From contig NZ_OY781460.1 of NCBI RefSeq assembly GCF_963676855.1, positions 3,408,001 through 3,472,000 of the forward strand: a stretch of 64,000 bases of DNA, in the 5' to 3' direction. Position 1 is the stretch's first letter. Every line of letters starts with the position of its first letter. This document shows positions 59,614 through 64,000 of this stretch, piece after piece. The position numbers and the translations under genes were made by a program. This stretch comes from an uncultured Anaeromusa sp. GTDB lineage: Bacteria; Bacillota; Negativicutes; Anaeromusales; Anaeromusaceae. The notes under the pieces were generated by a model, which worked only from the letters and a program-made list of their open reading frames with translations, was not told the DNA's origin and made no database searches.

Positions 59614-61078
59614 GCAGCTCACCTCCCAGAAAATGAAATGGGTCTTGCTGCAGCCACCAATCTGTATACGGAATGGTGCTGTGTTTAGCCAAGTTCGTAA
59701 CAAATTCCTTGTTGTCAAAGATTTCTGAAATTCGTTCCGCATAATTCAAAAGTCCTTGATAGCCAAAGCTGAATTGTTCATCTCCCACCAGCAATGTCGG
59801 AATCCCCAATTTGGCGCCCCAGATCGTCATACCGCCGTGGCGGGCAATAAAAATATCCGGCCGCACTCGATTTAAAATATTCATCAGCTCATACGCCTGT
59901 TTGCTGCATACGTTGTATCGCCCTATATCGCCGTACGTCTGCACCGTATGCGCCAACGCATCCGATTCTTTCGTGCCATTGTCATAAAGTGGATCGTGAT
60001 GGAAAATCGCAACGCCGGTTACATCCAAGCCCAATTCCCGCAAAAGAGAAATCAAAGAATGGCCGTGTGCCGCGCCAGCCGTCAAGTACGCCCGTTTGCC
60101 TTGGAAAAGCTTGCGGTAGCGCTCCAGCTCCGGCAGCACTCTTGCATGCTCTTTCTGAATTAATGTTTCTATTTCCGCCTCACGGTCTAACACTCTCCCT
60201 AATTCGCGCAACCACTTGTCTGTCGCAGCAATTCCGTACGCCGGTGCGGCTTTGATTTCCGGTACGCCGTACACCTGCTCTAACGCAGCCCCCAGATAAC
60301 TGCCCAACGTCGGGCAAACCTGGATGGTCGCCGCCGCTTCGGAAATCGTTTCTAACTGCGCCACTGTAGAAAAAGGCAATATGTACTGCGCTTCATACCC
60401 CAAAGGCTCAAGAATCTCATCAAAAACATGGCTGCCCCAGAAGTTAATGACATTGACTTTATTTGTTTTTCCCTTGGACGCTTTCACTATTTTGCGGACT
60501 ACCGCGTGATAGGCCGAATCAAAGCCGCTGGTCCAAATCTTTGATTTGAAACCTTCACAAAAGCAGGCCACAACTGGAATGCCCAATTCTTCGGTCAGCT
60601 CATCCGCTACACCGCCTACATCGTCGCCAATAATGCCGGATGCACAGGAAGTGGTAATGAAAACAGCCTTAGGATGCACCCTCTCATAAGCCGCCCGAAC
60701 CGTCGCCGCCAGCTTTTCCGTCGCGCCAAAAACCGTGTCGTTTTCTTCAATATTGGTATTGAAATAGCGTCCAATCTTCGGCTGCAGTTTTCGTTCCATC
60801 TGGCCTACGCGGTAAACAAAATTGTAATTGAAAAAATCCCCAGCACAGCCTACAGGCGCATGATTTACCACTACGGCATCTTGAATCATGGACAGTTGGC
60901 AAAGAGCATTGCCCGAACCGCAGCCCATACACTGACTGAAACTCCGGCCGCTATCCTGTAAAGTTCCCGCATGCCCGCACCGCACTAATTCCGCCGCGCT
61001 GCCTTGATAGCCCGTAATAGAACCCAAGCGAATTTCACGAATCGGCACCTCTGCAGCATCCAAATCGATTTTCCCCAT
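59597..61078 (-). CDS. Nitrogenase-like component 1, alpha-type (NifD/NifE-like) subunit
   Basis: A 493-residue partner of the subunit above. P-cluster-type cysteines are C53 (in CMGCGSGNALC), C78 (NHAPVGCAGDF) and C145 (ITTSCASGIIGDDV). C255 in QVCPTLGSYLGAALEQVYGVP aligns with the cofactor cysteine (275) of NifD. The position of the cofactor histidine (442) is Gly432 in LGIPTLLVGDEQFSFGYQG, so it is not a standard nitrogenase. The ATG at 61078 has AGGAGGAG. It lies between metQ2 and the NifK-like gene. Substrate by context is an organosulfur compound. No NifH-like reductase gene is in the window. Confidence 0.86.
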   Translation of the reverse strand: MGKIDLDAAEVPIREIRLGSITGYQGSAAELVRCGHAGTLQDSGRSFSQCMGCGSGNALCQLSMIQDAVVVNHAPVGCAGDFFNYNFVYRVGQMERKLQPKIGRYFNTNIEENDTVFGATEKLAATVRAAYERVHPKAVFITTSCASGIIGDDVGGVADELTEELGIPVVACFCEGFKSKIWTSGFDSAYHAVVRKIVKASKGKTNKVNVINFWGSHVFDEILEPLGYEAQYILPFSTVAQLETISEAAATIQVCPTLGSYLGAALEQVYGVPEIKAAPAYGIAATDKWLRELGRVLDREAEIETLIQKEHARVLPELERYRKLFQGKRAYLTAGAAHGHSLISLLRELGLDVTGVAIFHHDPLYDNGTKESDALAHTVQTYGDIGRYNVCSKQAYELMNILNRVRPDIFIARHGGMTIWGAKLGIPTLLVGDEQFSFGYQGLLNYAERISEIFDNKEFVTNLAKHSTIPYTDWWLQQDPFHFLGGELHVDVY

Positions 61079-61120
61079 CTGCTACTCCTCCTAGCTTCTG
61101 TGTTTTAGGCAAACAGGTCC

Positions 61121-61149
61121 GAATGACGCGGCAAAACGCCGCGTCATTC
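61121..61149 (-). other. Intercistronic hairpin between metQ2 and the NifD-like gene
   Basis: GAATGACGCGGC pairs perfectly with GCCGCGTCATTC around a GTTTT loop (minus strand), with no T-run after it. It is more likely an mRNA-stabilising or processing hairpin than a terminator, which would let transporter and reductase share a transcript at different levels. Confidence 0.6.
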
Positions 61150-61164
61150 TTGACCTATACTGCT

Positions 61165-62013
61165 TTAGAATGCAGGCACTACCGCTACGCCGTATTTATC
61201 TTGAATGAATTTCTTCACATCCGGTGACAGCAAGTATTCGGCAATTTTCTTAATCTCCGGCCGATTTTCATCGCCTTTACGGACCGCAAGAATATTAGCG
61301 TACGGAGAATCCGCCTCTTCTCTGAAGAGAGCTGATTTCGGGTCGATTTTTGCTTCCAAAATCCGATTCGTATTAATGACCGCGCCATCCACATCAGGCA
61401 AAGCGCGTGTCAATTGGCCCGGATCTACTTCAATAAACTTCAGATGTTTTGGATTTTCTACAATATCCTTCGGGGTTCCGGCATACTGGGTCACGCCAGG
61501 TTTCAGCTTAATTAAGCCGTTCTTTTCCAACAGAATCAACCCGCGATATTCGTTGGAAGGGTTGTTGGAAATAGCAATCTGCGCCCCGTCCTTCAATTCG
61601 GCTATATTCTTTATTTTTTGCGAATAAAAGCCAATCGGCTCGACATGCACCTTGGCAACGGAAACAAAGTCATAGCCCTTTTCTTTGGCCACCGAATCAA
61701 GATACGGAATATGTTGGAAATAGTTTGCGTCAATTTGCTTGTCCTTCAAAGATGGATTCAATTGGTCTTCATTGTCAGGCACGATGACTTCCAGATTAAT
61801 GCCTTCCTGCTTTAGCTTAGGCTTAATAAAATTCAAAATCTCCGCATGCGGCACAGAGGCGGCTCCCACTTTAACGGTTATTTCCGCTTTTCCCGTTCCT
61901 TTAGCATCCTCTTTCTTAGCGCCGCCGCATCCTCCTACAATCCCCACGGCCAACGATAGCGACAACGCGGCTACTACTAGCTTCCACCGACGACTTTGCA
62001 ACATATCCGACAC
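61165..62013 (-). CDS. MetQ-type substrate-binding lipoprotein, set 2
   Basis: A 282-residue NlpA/MetQ-family lipoprotein with lipobox IVGGC (Cys29). It has TVKVGAASVPHAEILNFIKP, NYFQHIPYLDSVAKEKGYDF and AISNNPSNEYRGLILLEKNG, in line with set 1 but clearly diverged. The tight link to the nitrogenase-like genes suggests that it binds that enzyme's substrate or a related sulfur compound rather than methionine itself. This is inference from context. Confidence 0.88.
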   Translation of the reverse strand: MSDMLQSRRWKLVVAALSLSLAVGIVGGCGGAKKEDAKGTGKAEITVKVGAASVPHAEILNFIKPKLKQEGINLEVIVPDNEDQLNPSLKDKQIDANYFQHIPYLDSVAKEKGYDFVSVAKVHVEPIGFYSQKIKNIAELKDGAQIAISNNPSNEYRGLILLEKNGLIKLKPGVTQYAGTPKDIVENPKHLKFIEVDPGQLTRALPDVDGAVINTNRILEAKIDPKSALFREEADSPYANILAVRKGDENRPEIKKIAEYLLSPDVKKFIQDKYGVAVVPAF

Positions 62014-62018
62014 TCCTC

Positions 62019-62687
62019 TTAATCAAATTTATACCGTTTGCGATTAATGCGCCTGGCTGCTAAGTCACCTCCCCACTGGATTGCTTGTACAAGAATCACC
62101 AAAATCACAATCGTCGTCAACATGACATCATCCCGGAATCGCAAATAGCCGAAACGAATGGCCAAGCTGCCAAGCCCTCCGGCGCCAATGGCTCCGGCAA
62201 TCGCTGTAAAGCCGATGATGGCGATAATGGCAATCGTAACCCCGCGAATCAGCGACGGCAGTGCTTCCGGTATCAAAACCCGGATAATGATTGTCCAAGG
62301 AGTCGCACCTACCGCCAAAGCTGCTTCAATCTTCCCTATCTGCACTTCTTGCAGACAATTTTCAATAATCCGGGCTAAAAACGGAGCGGCGCCAATGGAA
62401 ATAGGCACAATCGCCGCATTGGTTCCCAGCGTCGTTCCCACAAGCAGCCTAGACAAAGGCAAGAGAACCACAATAAGAATAATAGAAGGAAACGACCTAA
62501 CAATATTGATCACCGTGTCAAACACCTTATTAAAGCGAGGCGCTTCCAGCACATGCCCTTTTTGCGAAACTACCAGAAGAACCCCTAATGGCAAGCCAAT
62601 GAGCGCTGCGAAAAACGTGGATAGCAGCACCATATACAAGGTTTCGCCAGAGCCGACCAACAACAAATCTAACAAATCATCGCTCAA
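62019..62687 (-). CDS. Methionine-type ABC transporter permease, set 2
   Basis: A 222-residue MetI-type permease. The EAA loop is [26 protein letters not shown]. It overlaps the ATPase gene by 4 bp and is 5 bp from metQ2. Five to six helices are evident, starting with [20 protein letters not shown] as a short cytoplasmic or periplasmic lead. It makes up the membrane part of the second importer. Confidence 0.92.
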   Translation of the reverse strand: MSDDLLDLLLVGSGETLYMVLLSTFFAALIGLPLGVLLVVSQKGHVLEAPRFNKVFDTVINIVRSFPSIILIVVLLPLSRLLVGTTLGTNAAIVPISIGAAPFLARIIENCLQEVQIGKIEAALAVGATPWTIIIRVLIPEALPSLIRGVTIAIIAIIGFTAIAGAIGAGGLGSLAIRFGYLRFRDDVMLTTIVILVILVQAIQWGGDLAARRINRKRYKFD

Positions 62688-63463
62688 ATCCCTTCCCCCT
62701 CTCGAAAGATGCGTTTAGCCTGAAAGCCTTCTAAGATATTGATAAAGCTTTTTGCGGTATCGCTTTCGGGATTAAAGAAAAACTTTTCTACGGTTCCTTT
62801 TTCTACAATCTGCCCGCGTTCCATCACCGCCATATTGTTGCAAATATGCTTCAACACATCCAGTTCATGGGTGATCAGTACGATGGTCAGTCCTAGCTTC
62901 TCATTGATGCTTTTCAACAACTCTAGGATGGAATAGGTTGTCTGCGGATCCAGCGCTGACGTAGCTTCATCGCTCAAAAGCACTGTCGGCTCATTCGATA
63001 GGGCTCTTGCAATGCCGACGCGCTGCTTTTGGCCGCCGCTCAATTGCAAAGGATATGCATTCGCCTTATCCTGCAGCCCAACCAACTCAAGAATTTCCTC
63101 CACGCGGGCCCGGATTTGCGCTTTGGGGTAGCCCGAAACTTCTAATGGAAAGGCGACATTTTCAAAGACCGTTTTAGCGTCAAGCAAGTTAAACTGCTGA
63201 AAAATCATGCCGATTTTTCTCCGGGCCAGCCGCAGCTGCCCCTTGTCTAGAGCGGTAATTTCCTGACCATCAATGATTATTGACCCTGAATCCGGCTCCT
63301 CTAACCGGTTTAGGCAACGCACCAAGGTAGACTTGCCAGCACCGCTGAAACCGATAATGCCAAAGATGTCTCCTGCTTCAATCTCCAAGCTTACATCCTG
63401 CAATGCCTGTACTTTGGCTTGCGGCGTGCTATATACTTTGCTTACATTTTTAACGGCAATCAT
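62684..63463 (-). CDS. Methionine-type ABC transporter ATPase without NIL domain, set 2
   Basis: A 259-residue ABC ATPase with [27 protein letters not shown] and [17 protein letters not shown]. It ends after [20 protein letters not shown] and lacks the C-terminal NIL domain of set 1. Without that domain it should not be shut off by cytoplasmic methionine, which fits import of a different sulfur compound. It heads the metN2-metI2-metQ2-NifD-NifK-NifX cluster. An attenuator-like hairpin lies before it. Confidence 0.91.
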   Translation of the reverse strand: MIAVKNVSKVYSTPQAKVQALQDVSLEIEAGDIFGIIGFSGAGKSTLVRCLNRLEEPDSGSIIIDGQEITALDKGQLRLARRKIGMIFQQFNLLDAKTVFENVAFPLEVSGYPKAQIRARVEEILELVGLQDKANAYPLQLSGGQKQRVGIARALSNEPTVLLSDEATSALDPQTTYSILELLKSINEKLGLTIVLITHELDVLKHICNNMAVMERGQIVEKGTVEKFFFNPESDTAKSFINILEGFQAKRIFREGEGI

Positions 63464-63496
63464 AGTTCCGCTCCTTCGCTTCCTGATTTTTCAACA

Positions 63497-63540
63497 GAAA
63501 AAGCCGCTGATACACCCCCTTAAAGGATGAAGCAGCAGCC
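63497..63540 (-). terminator. Terminator or attenuator before set 2 operon
   Basis: On the minus strand GGCTGCTGCTTCATCC pairs with GGGGGTGTATCAGCGGC (two mismatches), followed by five T. It lies between the UroD-like gene and metN2. It may end the upstream gene or attenuate the transporter-reductase operon. Confidence 0.65.
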
Positions 63541-63606
63541 TTTGTTTTTACAATCAGCTGACGATTTCATTGTTATAAAATGATTCCGTTTTCACGACGC
63601 AGAAGC

Positions 63607-64000
63607 TCAGGCCGCGCTCTTTTGCCACTGCCGTCCTATGGCAAAAAAAGTCTGCAGATTTTCTAGAGGCACCCGAGCCGGCACGTCGCAGCCGGGCATC
63701 AAGACAAAGCGCGGCCAATTTCCCGCTTCTTGTAAAATTCTGGTGGTCTCACGAGCAATACTATCGGGAGTCCCTTCCCGCAGCAGCACCGGATTCAAAT
63801 TGCCTGCCAACGCGGTACGTCCAGCCAATTCATGGGCGGCTTTACTCAAATCCACCTTGAAGTCTACCGAAAGCAAATCCACGCCCAAGTCCGGCGCTAA
63901 TCCTACACGGTCCTGTATATTGCCGCAAATATGCAGGGCAATCAGCGCGCCGTCTTGTTTCAGCCGAGCAATCAGCTTCTGCAGATACGGCGCTACGAAT
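63607..64000 (-). CDS. UroD/MtaA-family methyltransferase, partial at window edge
   Basis: The C-terminal part (about 131 residues) of a second UroD-type protein that continues beyond the window. The zinc-binding type motif LHICGN is followed by LGVDLLSVDFKVDLSKAA and a late cysteine in LMPGCDVPARVP, as in cobamide-dependent methyltransferases. It lies upstream of the second transporter set on the same strand. Together with the gene at 49 kb it points to methyl transfer in this sulfur region. Confidence 0.82.
   Translation of the reverse strand, partial: FVAPYLQKLIARLKQDGALIALHICGNIQDRVGLAPDLGVDLLSVDFKVDLSKAAHELAGRTALAGNLNPVLLREGTPDSIARETTRILQEAGNWPRFVLMPGCDVPARVPLENLQTFFAIGRQWQKSAA

Noticed and set aside
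57479..61078. True nitrogenase (nifDK) or NifEN scaffold
   Set aside because: The cofactor histidine position is glycine, no nifH, nifB or nifE/N set is present in the window, and the neighbours are methionine-type transporters. A nitrogenase-like enzyme of another function fits better.
63464..63606. SAM riboswitch before metN set 2
   Set aside because: No S-box consensus is found; only one hairpin with a T-run is visible.

Overview
The window looks like chromosome of an anaerobic, amino-acid-using diderm Firmicute of the class Negativicutes (Sporomusaceae-like). The low-GC Gram-positive traits are T-box and SAM-I riboswitch leaders, HutP, strong AGGAGG ribosome binding sites and sigma-A promoters. 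The outer-membrane trait is an RND efflux operon with a lipoprotein adaptor. Anaerobic metabolism is shown by pyruvate:ferredoxin oxidoreductase, a PPi-type phosphofructokinase, corrinoid-type methyltransferase relatives and a nitrogenase-like reductase. The species call is inference only. I saw no rRNA, tRNA, CRISPR array or replication origin.

Layout. 0-6 kb: a DUF2148 iron-sulfur protein, nifJ, and a PAS/sigma-54 activator that precedes nifJ behind a sigma-54-type promoter. 6-10 kb: a thiazole synthesis operon (thiS, thiF, thiG, thiH, tenI), followed by an orphan T-box-like antiterminator/terminator. 10-14 kb: a MarR/cupin pair with shared operators, then an ECF cobalt/nickel transporter (cbiM-type, cbiQ, cbiO). 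14-17 kb: ccdA and a TlpA thioredoxin, then a T-box with two antiterminator modules that controls a sodium:solute symporter. 17-23 kb: a molybdenum cofactor operon with two fusion proteins, directly preceded by a class D beta-lactamase gene. 23-30 kb: small conserved proteins and several regulators. 30-34 kb: a second symporter translationally coupled to hutP, with a UAG-rich leader, next to a tartrate/malate dehydrogenase and a HAD protein. 33.7-35.2 kb: an IS3-family element that appears to split the terminator of the RND efflux operon at 35-39.5 kb. 40-44 kb: GrlR-like protein, SugE/Gdx exporter, PPi-phosphofructokinase and orphan trpB.

44-64 kb is mostly sulfur and methyl-group metabolism. 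Two tandem SAM-I riboswitches each precede a tiny gene; the two tiny proteins resemble each other. They lead into two transsulfuration enzymes. A DUF1638/UroD-type methyltransferase pair follows. Then a long minus-strand region carries a LarA homologue, a third Cys/Met-metabolism PLP enzyme, a 4Fe-4S protein, metN-metI-metQ, a flavin-type oxidoreductase, NifX-like, NifK-like and NifD-like genes, a second metN-metI-metQ set and a partial second UroD-type methyltransferase. The nitrogenase-like pair keeps the P-cluster cysteines and the cofactor cysteine, but has glycine where nitrogenase has the cofactor histidine. Lying between two methionine-type ABC transporters, it most likely reduces an organosulfur compound, in the manner of methylthio-alkane reductase. 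That cluster is the best candidate here for an undescribed system.

Two dispersed repeat families also occur: a short GAGTRACCAGAGG motif in intergenic regions, and two 160-bp structured elements that overlap gene stop codons.
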